A stretch of 64,000 bases of DNA from Emiliania huxleyi CCMP1516. Taxonomy: Eukaryota; Haptophyta; Isochrysidales; Noelaerhabdaceae. Below the pieces are notes generated by a model that had not been told where the DNA came from, searched no databases, and saw only the letters and a program-made list of their open reading frames with translations. Shown here in pieces: positions 40,756 through 51,296 of the stretch; the stretch's first letter is position 1, and every line of letters begins with the position of its first letter. Both the position numbers and the translations under genes were made by a program. Location of the stretch: NCBI RefSeq assembly GCF_000372725.1, contig NW_005201392.1:619259-683258 (forward strand). The letters are read 5' to 3'.

Positions 40756-42610
40756 ATGAACGACGAGGACGGGCAGGCGCTCACCAGCTTTGCCGGCACA
40801 CGCTCGTGCAGCCACTTTGCCGCCCTCGCCATCACCATCGCCGACATTTGTCCACACCAACAAGCGCGGCTTAGAGCTGACCCCTCCCCAACAAGCGAAC
40901 GCAGGAAAGTCCGAGACCGACCACGAGCTGCTGGCCAAGGAAGTGCCGAATGCCGTCAAGATGGCGCGCTACGAGCGCTCGCTCTGGGTGGACGAGGCGG
41001 CGAAGCTGGCAGCCTCCAAGCACAGCGTCAAGCTCCCAGAGGTAGTGGCCAACGAGATGATCCGCGACGAGAAAGAGCTGGGACCCCTCAAGCTCATCGG
41101 CTGGCGCAACATCGGCCGCGTCGACGAGACCAAGATCGGCGAGGGCTGCGTCTCGCTATCGCAGCTCGGAGACGGCAATCACCGGCTCCACTTCGCGATG
41201 AAGGCACATTTCATCGAGTTTCAACCCTCCCGCCCTCACCGGGCGCGCCTCACCCTCCCGCCTTCACCGCGCAAAACAGGGCGAGGGGGCTTCGCTCAGG
41301 TGCCCGAGTCGGCCTACCAGGTCGAGTTCGAGCCCTCCTGCCTGCAGGCTGTGCTCTGCTGCAAGGGGCGCGCCTCGTCGCAGAGCTGGAGCACAAGCAC
41401 CGCGCCGAGCGCGAGAGCGAGGCGGTCTACGCGGTGCTCAAGATCGCGGGCAACGTCTTCAGCGCCGACGCCACCTTCGAGGACGCGGCCAAGACGGTCG
41501 GCAAGCTGAGCGCCTCGAGCGCCAGCGCGGAGGACGTCGAGCCGCCCGACTGCTGCTGCTGCCACTGGAACCTCTGCCCGTGCTGCCCGATCTTGTGCTG
41601 CGAGATCCCGCGCGCGACCGACCCGAGCGGCTCTACCCCTCCCCCCTCCCCCTAAGGCCGCGCGTGGATGCCACCGCTTACAGGTGTTGTGCGCTGCCGT
41701 GCTGCGACAAGGGGAGCGAGGAGGCGCTCTCATATGAGTGGAAGCAGTCGCTCTGCTTCGAGCAGTCCATCATGCGTGCGCTCGAGCGGTACGAGGAGGT
41801 GGAAGAGGTGCAACAGGTCGACACCGCCTTGTACCAGCTCGAGAGCTTCAAGCCGCTCGCCAAGCCCGTGCCGGCCACGCGCACCACCCTCGCCTACTCG
41901 CTGCACTCGGTCTACCTCGTCCACCGCGCGCCGGCCACCAAGAATGTCACGCTCGCGCAGCTGGTGGTCGACCCGTGCGAGCCCGTGTCCAAGGCGGGCT
42001 CTGGCTGCGCTCGCCCGCCCCCAGCTCTCGACCGCAAGCGCACACGCACCCCCTTCCTGGTCTGTCTCAGGTGGTGGCGGTGGGTTTCGAAGCTCGAGAG
42101 TATCTGCGAGCCGCCCCCCGAGCACCTCGGCCTTGCAAACGTCTCCGCCTGATCGTGGCAGTCGCTGGGCCACTTCTTCTATTTCGGCTCCCCGCCCAAG
42201 GGCAGCGCATCGACAGGCAGGAGGGCGGCCTCGGCGGCGCGGGAGGACTGATGGGCAAGTTTGGCGGCCTCTCGCCGAGCGGCATGCTCTCGGACGGGCT
42301 GGCGGGGAAGGTGAGCCTGGCCGCTCTGAAGGACAAGATGAGCCTCGCCTCCCTCTTCGGCATGCTACCGAGCCCGGGTGGCTTCGCGCCCTGCGTCGCT
42401 TGCGGCGACACGGACGACGGGCGCAAGAAGTGCGAACCGCCCACACACCCATACGCGCGCACCATTCAGACACACTTTGACCAGACTTTGACCACCGACC
42501 CACTCTTCAGGTGCATCTTCAAGTTCGACCTGCCGTGCGGCGGCTTCCCCTTCGTCGTCGGCAAGCCGCCTGCGGACAACCAGCAGGCACGCAAGTACCC
42601 GGGCTTCTAG
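40756..42610 (+). CDS. Cys-rich protein of unknown function, about eight exons
   Basis: I do not recognise the family. A consistent start is exon 1 (40756-40795, MNDEDGQALTSFAG, GC donor) joined to 40905 onward (KSETDHELLAKEVPNAVKMA, later LIGWRNIGRVDETKIGEGC). Further exons begin at 41300 (VPESAYQVEFEPSCLQ), 41384, 41684, 42071, 42162 and 42511. The exon from 41384 ends in a striking Cys cluster (PPDCCCCHWNLCPCCPILCC) and the next opens CCALPCCDKGS; together they suggest lipidation or metal binding. Later parts include YLVHRAPATKNVTLAQLVVD, SLGHFFYFGSPPKG and a final CIFKFDLPCGGFPFVVGKP. Donors after LQ and PVSK are GC. The joins at 42100-42450 are uncertain. It is probably a membrane-associated protein, by inference from the Cys clusters. 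Confidence 0.55.
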
Positions 42611-43205
42611 CGCTGCCCACTTTACGTGCCGTCGAGCCCGCGCTTTCCATGTGCTGCAGGGGGCTGGAAGCCGCTTCCGGGCTTCGATCTAGGCCGCCCT
42701 CAATCGTTGTGGCTGGAGCTCCAACCCCTGCCCCTCTCTCCGAGCGTGCGGCCCGCGACCCGCACACCCACCCACATCAGCCACGTGTCGGTGCGAGGGG
42801 CCCATGCCATCAGTTCATTAGGTACACTCCGTCGTGTGTCACTTCTCACGAGCGAGCAGCTGTCTTCCTCTGGCTGCTCCCCGTCGGGCTTTTGTTAATA
42901 TGACACTATTCGATCATGGAGAGGCACGCCCCTCGCTCGTCGCTGGGCGCCAAACTGCAAACACTTCGCCGCATTCCACCGTCGCGCCGATCCGACATCC
43001 GTGTCGGGGTGCGAACGGAGGGCCCAACCCCCAACTTGAGTACACAACCTACAACTTTGAGAATCGTGTGTGTGCGCACCCTTTCCCCCACACCTTTTTT
43101 GGTACGTGCAAAAACCTGGAACTGTAACTGCCTCGTGTGGGATCGGTTACGGGTTAGCGCTCCACAGGACACCACAGCGAGATGCGGAGAACCTGTTATT
43201 TTGTG
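42611..43205. other. Spacer between convergent genes
   Basis: No gene is supported. AT-richer DNA near 42830-42920 and 43040-43130 fits 3' flanks of the two convergent genes. Confidence 0.5.
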
Positions 43206-45687
43206 TCACGCGCCGCCAAACTCACGCTCCTGCAGCCTGCGCGCATAGATGGTGGCGCCCACTGCGACCGACTCCTCCGGCCGCGCGGGCCGCAGCGGCG
43301 CGCGGCCGAGCGCGCGGCCGACGCGCTCGCCGACGGCGTCGAGCCGCGCCGCGCCGCCCGCGAGCAGCAGCTGGTCCACCCCTATGGGCGTCGGATACAC
43401 GTGAGGCATATCTCGGGTACACCTCTCGGGTACACCTTGGGCACACCTCGGGCATATCTCGGGCATATCTCGGGTACCAATGCGTGTGTTCGACTACATA
43501 TCGGCTCTCTCTCGGCGGTCGCTCCTTGAGGGGCGGGCGACGCGTCCGCCAGTGCGGCGGGCAGAGCGTCGATCGCTGCGGCCAGCGCCGGCTCGATAAG
43601 CCGCTCCAAGGCTGCGCGCGAGAGCGTCTGCTCGAGGTGCTTCGGGCCAGACGCGTCGGCGGTGATGAACGGGAGAGAGACCGGCACGCTCGGCGAGCTG
43701 CAGAGCGCGAGGATGGCCGCCTCTGACGCCTCGTGCAGCCGCACCAGAGCGAGGTGGTCAGCAGAAAGGTCGATCCCGTGCGCCTCCCGAAAGCCCCGCA
43801 CCAGGTGCTCCACCAGAGCGCCGTCGAGCGACTCGCCGCCGACGCCGTGCTGCCGGTGCGAGGCCGCAACCTCCCACACCCAGCCTCCTCCGCCGCCCTC
43901 CGCCCCCTCTGGCCGCTTGGCGAGCACGGTGAGGGAGGAGGAGAGCCCGCTCATCTCGAGCACGCCCAGCGTCCCTACGCGAAGAAGAGCAGCATCAACG
44001 TTGGCAATAGGCTGGACTGACGAGTCATTGGTCAGATTACGAGCAGGCAACTCTTTCTGTGTAGCTAGTTCATTACTGTGAGAGTTGGAGGCATCGCCAA
44101 CATTCAGTCGGCTGTGCCGACTCGTGCAAATCACTCAGCGGGACGCTGCGAGTGCAGTGGGCACAACTGAAGGCAGCTGAGTGCGTGCTGCTCCAGGGCT
44201 GGTCAAGAGACGCGAGGTGTCTGTCTTCCGCATCTGCGACGCGCTCCCGCCGACGCGAGCTCGTCGGGGAACTCGTCCTCCGCCGCGAGGGCCGCCGCGA
44301 CGGCCGACGGGACCAGCTCCAACCGCTGCACCCCCGCGCGCCGCGCGACCGCCGCCATCGCCGCGCGCAGGGGCTCGTCGACCGGTGCCGGCACCTGCGA
44401 GGGTCGCGCGGCGGCGGCGGACGGGAGCAGCGGCGCTGGAGGCGCGGAGGGCGGCGCGGAGGGCGGCGCGGAGGGCGGCGGGGAGGGCGGCGGCGAGGGC
44501 GGCGGGGAGGGCGGCGGCGAGGGCGGCGCTGATGGTGGCGGCGCAAGCGGCGGCGGCGCAAGCGGCGGCGGCGTGCACGGGGGTGGGAGGGGACGTGCGG
44601 AGCGACCGCACCGCCTGCAACCGGCAGGGAGCGGCGGCGGCGGTGGGGGGCAGGGCGAGCGCACCCCCGCGACTGCGACTGTCACGCTGCGTCCCGCCAC
44701 CCGCTCGGCAGACTCCTTGAGGGCGGCGAGCGTGCGCGCAGCCAGCTCCGCGGGCGGGTGCAGCACTCCGTGCACTCTAACCGCGGCGAGGCCTTGCTCG
44801 TCGGGCACCACGTCGAACGGCGTCGCCTTGGCAGAGTCAGCCGTGGCAGTGTGTGGCCCCGTGTCGGCTGGCAGTGTGTGGCCCCGTGTCGGCTCCCCGA
44901 GCCAATCGTGCGCAGCGCGTGTTTGCGCGTGTGCGTATCCCGCCGTCTGCTGTGCTAGGACGTGAGACGGACTCGCTGACCTTGGTGGCTGCGAGCAGCG
45001 CCTCCGTCTCTCGAGACTCAAACGCGCGCCCGAGCAGCAGTTGGTGGCCGTACACGGCCGTCGCGCGAGATGAGAAGAGGAGCTTCTTGGCGGTCAGGCC
45101 GACCAGCGCCTCGCCGTCGTCCGCAAACGCGACCACCGACGGCGTCACCCGCCCGCCGTTCTCATTCTCCACCACGCGCGGCGCTCCGCCCTCAAAGACG
45201 GCCGCGCAAGCGCCCGACCAGTCCTTGGAGCCCTCGCCGAGAGAGCAGCCCATCGCCTGGGCACGCACGGTGGACGGCTGTCGCCGCGACGAAGCGCCGC
45301 AGCACGCGGGGATGGGAGGGAAGGGAAGTGGTGGGCAGAGGCACGAAGCGTCTCGGAAGTGTCCCGGACCTCCGTCGTGAAGTACGAGGGCTGCTCAGCA
45401 GTCCGCCGCGGCGCAGGCTCGCCGCTGTCGGTGCGGCCGCGCGAGGGGTCCGGCTCTCGCTCGGGATCGCCGTCGGGCGAGCCATCGCCGCCGCCTCCTC
45501 TCCGCATCGCCTCCTGAAACTTTGGGTTCTGCGCCGCCTGCAGCAGCAGCCGCGTGCCATAGAGGACGCCGGCGACGCCGAGCCCGGCGAGCAGCGGACC
45601 AATCTGTGCCGGCGGCGTGCTTCGCAGCGCGCGCAAGCCCGCCACCGAGGGCGGCCGCAGGGTGTGCGGCCGACGTCGAGCCAGCAT
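43206..45687 (-). CDS. Divergent Hsp70-family ATPase-domain protein with leader and anchor
   Basis: Exons at 45687-45370, 45277-44981, 44826-44665, 44394-44238, 43974 to about 43540, and 43381-43206. Exon 1 gives a basic leader ([20 protein letters not shown]) and a hydrophobic segment ([20 protein letters not shown]), suggesting mitochondrial import or membrane anchoring. Hsp70 landmarks follow: [20 protein letters not shown] then [26 protein letters not shown], and [20 protein letters not shown] then [13 protein letters not shown], then [17 protein letters not shown]. Both phosphate-binding loops are degenerate: the usual DLGTTNS reads [10 protein letters not shown], and DLGGGT reads EMSGLS. 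The protein stops after the ATPase domain, so there is no substrate-binding domain, as in HSPA13/STCH. The exon 5 donor is unresolved. Homology is clear; ATP hydrolysis is doubtful. Confidence 0.78.
43404..43490 (+). repeat. TCTCGGGTA/TCTCGGGCA degenerate minisatellite in intron
   Basis: Short degenerate units (TATCTCGGGTACACC, TATCTCGGGCA) in the last intron of the Hsp70-like gene. They share the ATCTCGG core with the arrays at 7.8, 10.8, 12.3 and 57.8 kb. Confidence 0.7.
44405..44580. repeat. GGCGGCGCGGAGG-type simple repeat in intron
   Basis: Degenerate GGCGGCGAGG/GGCGGCGCGG units between exons 3 and 4 of the Hsp70-like gene; pyrimidine-rich on the coding strand. Confidence 0.8.
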
Positions 45688-45732
45688 CGCGGCAAGTCCA
45701 GAATCGCAAAAAAGATTTTCGAACGCATCCCT

Positions 45733-47046
45733 CCCCTAATTGACGCTATTCTGACTGGGTTGTAACAAAGTTTGAACCACACGCGCGGCGCGAGGCCTTG
45801 CGCCCCATGCGGTACGGGGCCGTGAAACCCATCGCCTGGGGGTGCTAGGACACCGAGAGACATGATCCAGAAGTGCCAGGCACACCCACAGTGGTCAACA
45901 CGAGAACGCCGAAATCGTGACCTCGGAACGCGGTCACGGCAAATCTGACTAATCTGTAACAACCGTTAATACGGATGGCTCACGCTGGCGCATGGCCTCG
46001 CCGCTGCTACCCTCCCGACCTCAGGTGAGCAGACAAGATCCCCTGAGCTGCCGGCGCTCTCTGATCGCCCGGATCGCAACTGCCGTGGCAAAACTGCGAG
46101 CTCCCGAGGACGTCTGGCGCCGAGTGCGTCTGGCACCGGGCACGGAAGCTCGCACTCGGCCGCACGCGATAGTGCTGCCGCGAGAGCGCCTGCCAGGTAC
46201 GACATGTCTCGTGTAGACTCCTCCTGGGTCATGGTCGGTCATATGCAGGACGGCCAGAGTCGCCCACATCGCCTACGCGGTCCCGAGTGTGGTCAGGCTG
46301 ATACACCGCGACTCAACGGTTGAGTGCGGCCAGCGCACACAAAAGTCGTCGACTGCGGCCTGGCGCGGTGATCATAGGTGCTGGAGACCAGGCAGTATGA
46401 GCCTGTAACTGGGCACGCATGAACTCGGTACCTACATTCGCAGAGGCCCGGCAAGGATGGGATCTAGTAGAGTGATTGCGCACTGAGACCGTGCTCCGTG
46501 GGTCGCTGGAATGACCTGAAAGGCATCCTCAATGCCGCTGCTCGACTCTCCAGTGTCACAGCCGATGCCTGTGACCTGGTCACCGCCGCACGCAGGTTGA
46601 GATCCGCGCCTCCTCGGGTGTGCCCTCATAGACAGCCTTCGGCGGCGCGTAGCGACGCGAGAGCCGCTCCTACACAGGCGTGTACGGTGAACCACCGACG
46701 GATAGAGCACAGATCTATGGTCACGCCGGCAGCCTCTGAGGTCGAGACGAGGCTGCCGGCGTCGCCGCTGCAGCTCTGGGCATCACCTGCACAAGCCAAG
46801 CAGACTTTGTTACAAAAGCGGAGGCGTGTCGACGCGCCGCGCGCTCACATACTTGGGCTCCCATCTCGTCGCGCGCGAGTCAAGGCCGAACCGACTAGCT
46901 GCCGCCGCGGCGGTTGTGGCTGGGCTGCAGGCAGGCCTGTGGCCGGCGCTCGGCAAGCTGCGGGCTGCGGTTGGCGCAGCGCTTGTTACAAATTCGGCGT
47001 GCCCAGTCAGATTTCTTTTGCGAGTCAGAATAGCGTCAATTAGGGG
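45733..47046. mobile_element. TIR element, about 1.3 kb
   Basis: A perfect 24-bp inverted repeat bounds it: CCCCTAATTGACGCTATTCT then GACT at 45733-45756, and its complement at 47023-47046. Subterminal TCTGACTGGG and TTGTAACAA motifs recur on both sides. No transposase-like frame and no clear target duplication are visible. The inner 46086-46970 is a repeat found again at 61071-61940 without these ends. Insertion close to the Hsp70-like gene's start could affect its promoter. Confidence 0.65.
46086..46970 (+). repeat. 0.9-kb dispersed repeat, copy A
   Basis: High similarity to 61071-61940 in the same orientation, with small indels. Both start TGGCAAAACTGCGAGCTCCC and run to the GGGCTGCAGGCAGGCCTGT region. 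Neither copy shows a convincing gene. Confidence 0.85.
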
Positions 47047-47193
47047 TAGCGGCGATCTGTAGCCAAGAGAGCCGCAAAGCCCAGAGACGGATTCGTGAGA
47101 TCGCGTGAGATCGCGTGCACACATGTTCGTTCGTGGCCGAGAGCCACCAACGTTAGTCGTTAGCCTGTGGCTCACCCTCTGGCGGACTGCAGG

Positions 47194-47990
47194 TGAACGG
47201 CTTTAAGGTCGAGACGGTGGCGCGGGCCAGCGGGCTGCCCGAAGACATGTACATGTGCGGCACCGACGACCCGGAAGGACCCAGCCCCCCAATGACGTTC
47301 GTTGGCACCGATGACGAGAATTACGGCGGCAAAAACGGGGTGATTTTGGTTTTTGGTCATCCGTCAAAATATCTGAAGATCTGTCTATAGGATTCTCCCC
47401 AAACCTTGCTCAGCTGATCCAGCATGGGTCGTAGGCCAGGCCTGGGCAAAGAAACCAGTACCTCATCGGGCTTCCCTGAGCGTCACAGCTCGGTGATCGC
47501 GCCGGCCGGACACCACTGTAACGTCCGTTCCGGGCATTTGAACGCGACCTTCGGGGGCAAAGACATGGGCTCTATGGCTCAGACTGGACTCCTCTTGGTC
47601 CCTTCTGATGCCCTAGGCCACACCTGGGCCTTACCTGGGGCTCTAGGGGGCGGGCGGGGTTTGCCCCCCGAAACTGGCATGGGGGACCTTAACGACGACT
47701 ACGCGGCCCAGCGGTCGATCTGCGCCTTCTCAGCGGTGGAGGGGATGTGTGCGGGGCGGTATGTGTGTTGGCGGTACGTGTGTGAACCGCGTGGGCGTGG
47801 TGCTGCAATGGTTTGACGAGTGCGACTCCCAGCGTCGACTTTGCGACCCCACGGAGCCTCTGCTGCTCCGGGGGGGGGGGGGTCTGCAGACCACCCGGCC
47901 GAACTTCAGAGTGGCGGTGCTCATCAAATACTGCTCAAACGCCCACGATGTTGTGGAGGGGTCATGTGCTGATGATCCTGGCCCGATTGG
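47194..47990 (+). other. Possible exons of an unrecognised gene
   Basis: After a good acceptor (GGACTGCAG) the frame reads VNGFKVETVARASGLPEDMY, then MTFVGTDDENYGGKNGVILV, with coding-like codon use, to a stop at 47390. Further protein-like segments occur near 47690 (DLNDDYAAQRSICAFSAVEG) and 47815-47960 (FDECDSQRRLCDPTE; AVLIKYCSNAHDVVE). They may be exons of one gene, but I could not build a continuous model. Confidence 0.3.
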
Positions 47991-48179
47991 TTTGCTCAAA
48001 GGGCTTCTGGGCGGTCGCTGAGGCTCGTGCCCCGCACACCGGCCCGGAGCCTGGGTACACTAGACGAGGCTCCGGAATGGGAAGGGGCGGGGTGAGGAAG
48101 AGAGTGCATGTACTGAGAGGCTAGCATGCGCATTCTCATGCTGGGGGTGAGTACTGGTCACAATTAGTTTGTGCTATCG

Positions 48180-48925
48180 TTTGCAGCAAATTGCGCTGCA
48201 AATGCGCTGCCAACGAGATACTTTATGGATTTGGAGTGACAGTATGGATTCCGGGTGACACAGGTTGGGTCTAAGCGGCCCCTTCTTGCTCTCTTCCCAC
48301 CCCGCTGTCGTGACCGTCTCCGCCCCACACCTCCATTTTGCCTTTAGGTATGCTTCGATCATTAGTTCGTCCGAGAGCTCCCTTTCCCAGTCCCAGCTCG
48401 GCTTCCACTCCAGCGGGTTATCACTTCGGCATCCCAGCCTCCTCAAAGTGTGCGCTAGGCTGCTCTCGACGGCCACCCTCGCTGGTTCCCCTTCCACCGC
48501 GCTGAGGGCCCGGTCCACTTGATCGATCAGCGCCGCCGCTGCATTGTGCATACGTGTATGCGTGTTCCATTCCCATCCCTCCTCTCTCCTTCAAGTCGTA
48601 TATTTGTAGTCGTGGGATTCCTACCGAGTACCCTTTTGCGTTTAGGGCACTCGCCCTCACCTGTTCGATGCTCTCTCTGGCAATCTTCCCATGTGATGAC
48701 CGTGGACCGGCGCCGTAGTACCCGATAATGCCGCTCAGTGCTAGCGCCATGTTGCGTCGGATCTGCTCTCCTGTCAAGTGCGGCAGGTTGCCTATGATCC
48801 AGCTTACTCTCTTGCAGTCCGCTACGCACCGCTCCCTCATTTCTGTCTGGCCCTCGCCGTTTGCCCACCCGGGCCTTAGCTCCGTTCCGAGATATTTATT
48901 TGTAGCTCTCGTCTCCCTTTATTTT
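48180..48925 (-). pseudogene. Retroelement relic (post-reverse-transcriptase region)
   Basis: Reading from 48920 downward: NKYLGTELRPGWANGEGQTE, then CKRVSWIIGNLPHLTGEQIR, then IPRLQIYDLKERGGMGMEHA. After a frame change near 48550 it continues AAALIDQVDRALSAVEGEPA and SLAHTLRRLGC. The KYLGxxL start and the order of helices resemble the part that follows the catalytic domain in non-LTR retrotransposon polymerases. It is open only over this fragment, is frameshifted, and lacks the catalytic YxDD region, so it is dead. Confidence 0.55.
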
Positions 48926-49423
48926 ATTCTTGGAGCAAGAGAACTGCGACGGATCGGTCTCACCCCACCTCGCGGGCACCCCACCTCGCGGGCCGATGTT
49001 CTGGCTCAGCGAGGTTGCTGCGGAGCACTCGCGGACCGGTCTTCTGGCCCAGCGAGGCCGCTGCGGGGCACCCGGCGGCTCGGGTCACTTCTCAGCGCAA
49101 ACTCAGTCGAGCGGGCAGGAGGTAAGCAGGAGATAAGGTGTGTGTGTGTGTGCGCGTGGAAGGCGGGCGGCGCGGTACTGTTAAAGCGAAGGAGCGGCGG
49201 CACGGCGGCACGGCGATCGGCGATCCCTTTTCTCCCAGTACTGTACTTAGAGCTAAAAGTACGTAAAGTGCGCAGAATATAAGTTTTCGCGGACATTGGA
49301 TTCCAGGGACGACTTTGACGTACGTTCACTGCCGCGAAGCCGAGAGCCCCCTCCCCGCCACATACATCTAAAATGTACCGTTCACCATGCACTCCGACTC
49401 GCACAGGTCTGGCGCCGAGCGAG
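48926..49423. other. Intergenic, no gene supported
   Basis: Short direct repeats (CCCACCTCGCGGGC twice near 48964; CAGCGAGGYYGCTGCGG twice near 49005-49060), a (GT)n run near 49140 and a GGCACGGCGGCACGGCGATC run near 49200. Confidence 0.5.
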
Positions 49424-49560
49424 GATGATGAACGCCAAGGAAGCCCCGCGCTACAAGGGATTCTTTAAGATCTTCTTCTTCTCCCTGCTGGCGATGGTTT
49501 TCGGGTTCCTCTGCGGGCTCGGTGCCCTGAAGGCAGACGCGCTGACCTCGTCGGTGCCTC
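49424..49560 (+). CDS. N-terminal exon of a small membrane protein
   Basis: ATG at 49424 opens MMNAKEAPRYKGFFKIFFFS then LLAMVFGFLCGLGALKADAL, a single strong transmembrane segment after a short basic cytosolic part. Codon use is GC-rich at third positions. A donor after TCG at about 49552 is plausible. I could not find the downstream exons with confidence. Confidence 0.38.
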
Positions 49561-50139
49561 CCCCCCGCTCCGCCGTACAAGGGCCCTGGAATCCCTGCTC
49601 TGGCGTTCCCCGAGAGCAGCCCACCTCAGAAGCTGGCCATCCTGCGTGCGCATGATCGGCGTGCGCGAGCCTTGTCGCCAAGCAGACCCCCCCCCCCCCT
49701 CCAGAGACGGGTCCTGCCCCGCAGCTGACCGTGACACTCTTGCCATGTTGCAAGCCCTTGCCCAGCAGCTGACAGCGACACTTATCTTTGCGTGTGCCTG
49801 ATGCAAGGCCTTACCTGTCGAGTATACGATCGACAATGAACGGTGTGTCTGCGAGAGTTGCGAATTCTTGGCGACGCCGTAGAGCTGCTCGTCGAGGTCG
49901 GCAAGACGTCCGATGTGCTCGCGGATTACGGCGAGCGCGAGCGCTAGCTGGCTTGCTCCTGCGCGCAGACCTTTGAGACCAGAGGCGCAGCGCGATTTGG
50001 TCAACGGCTACAACTGGATGTCCTTGTGACTTGGCTGATGCTGCGCGGAGAATTGTTTTCTTTTGGGGGGCGGCGAAGGGGAGGGAGGGAGGGAGGGAGG
50101 GCAAGGGGGGGTCATATGAGAGAGCGTTTGTAAACTCTC

Positions 50140-50400
50140 GGGATACCAGTTTCGTGCCAGAGCCCACTGCGTACATAAAGAGAGATTTGTCAAGCGCAAC
50201 AACTTCAACCTGCTGCTCCACGAGACGTTCGGCGGCGGCTTCTCGCCCACCGCCGTTCTCAAGCTGGCCGCCTCGCGCGCAAAGTCGCGCGCGGCAGCGT
50301 CGACCGCACGGCCTACTCGCCCAAGTACTCGCTCTCTTTTATGTCCCACCATGCAGAGCGCATCTCTCTCTCTGTTGTTCGAGTGCACCCCACTCACAGT
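50140..50400 (+). other. Coding-like segment, unrecognised
   Basis: One plus-strand frame reads KRNNFNLLLHETFGGGFSPT then AVLKLAASRAK. A neighbouring frame continues VDRTAYSPKYSLSFMSHHAE. Both look like real protein and suggest a frameshifted exon, possibly from a mobile element. The minus strand is also open here, so even the strand is uncertain. Confidence 0.28.
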
Positions 50401-51165
50401 TATTGTTATGGTGTTATGGCTCTCGGGGCATAGCAGCCCCATAACACCCATAACACCCATAACATGTTATGGGCTGCTATGAGAGAGCCGTCCCGGATCC
50501 ACGGTGTTATGGCCCGAGAGGCCACACCGAACTGCTCGCCGCTGGAATTTTCGCTTCGCGCGCTGCCGCGCGCGAGGTTCGGCATCGATCGCCAACTATT
50601 TTCTCTTTTGCCCTCTCGGATCTCAGAGCACAGCGAGTTGTACGTGTGGTCGTCCTCCGTCGACACAGACAGCACATAGTTGAAGCCGGGAATCCTCTTG
50701 AAGTCGGAGACGCGCAGGTCAACTGACGAGGGCTTCTGGCTCATGAACATCTTCATCCGGTAGGCCATGGTTGACTGGTAGTAGCTACGCGGCGCGGGGC
50801 GGGCGCTCCATTTTAAGGTTACGGATTCGCGCGGCGGGGCTCCGTAAGAAACAAATCCGTGGGGGAAACAGGGGTCAAATTCGGTTTTGGCCGAGTCATA
50901 GCAGCTGTTATGAGGTTGTTTGCTGTGGCCGTCATAACAACCAGTGGGAGGTGTTATGAGTGCTATCTATGAGGTGTTATCAGGTGTTATGAGGTGTTAT
51001 GAGGTGTTATGAGGTGTTATTAGGTGTTATGAGGTGTTATGGTAGGGTGGGCATAACAGCCATAACAGCGATGGAGGTGTTATGAGGTGTTATGAGGTGT
51101 TATGGGGTGTTATGAGCTGCCAGCCATAACAGCCATAACACCTGTTATGGCCGCTCTCATAACCT
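50400..51165. repeat. 10-bp TGTTATGAGG satellite and inverted ATAACA motifs
   Basis: The main array (about 50945-51115) is head-to-tail AGGTGTTATG units. Flanking DNA at 50400-50520 and 51110-51165 has inverted TGTTATGG/CCATAACA pairs, including an imperfect hairpin at about 50417-50489 (AGCAGCCCCATAAC against GGGCTGCT). The same short word in both orientations on both sides of the minus-strand exon suggests one satellite-like unit. Confidence 0.8.
50613..50768 (-). CDS. First exon of an unrecognised minus-strand gene
   Basis: MAYRMKMFMSQKPSSVDLRV then SDFKRIPGFNYVLSVSTEDD and HTYNSLCSEIRE, with about 90% GC at third positions, which strongly suggests coding. The frame then runs into AT-rich TGTTATGG-type repeats, so an intron or a break follows near 50613. 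Downstream exons were not identified. Confidence 0.42.
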
Positions 51166-51296
51166 TGATTGGGGTCAATGCGAGGCGTGAGAACCGCGCC
51201 ATTCGCTCTCACCTGGCAACCCTGTCGGCACGTCTCGCGCGCGCGTGAACAGGGCACCTCAACACCACGCCCGCCGCATCTCTCCATCTGCGACAG

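Noticed and set aside
48527-48868. A second minus-strand frame over the retroelement relic
   Set aside because: It gives an Arg-rich nonsense product, while the neighbouring frame gives the KYLG and post-polymerase motifs.
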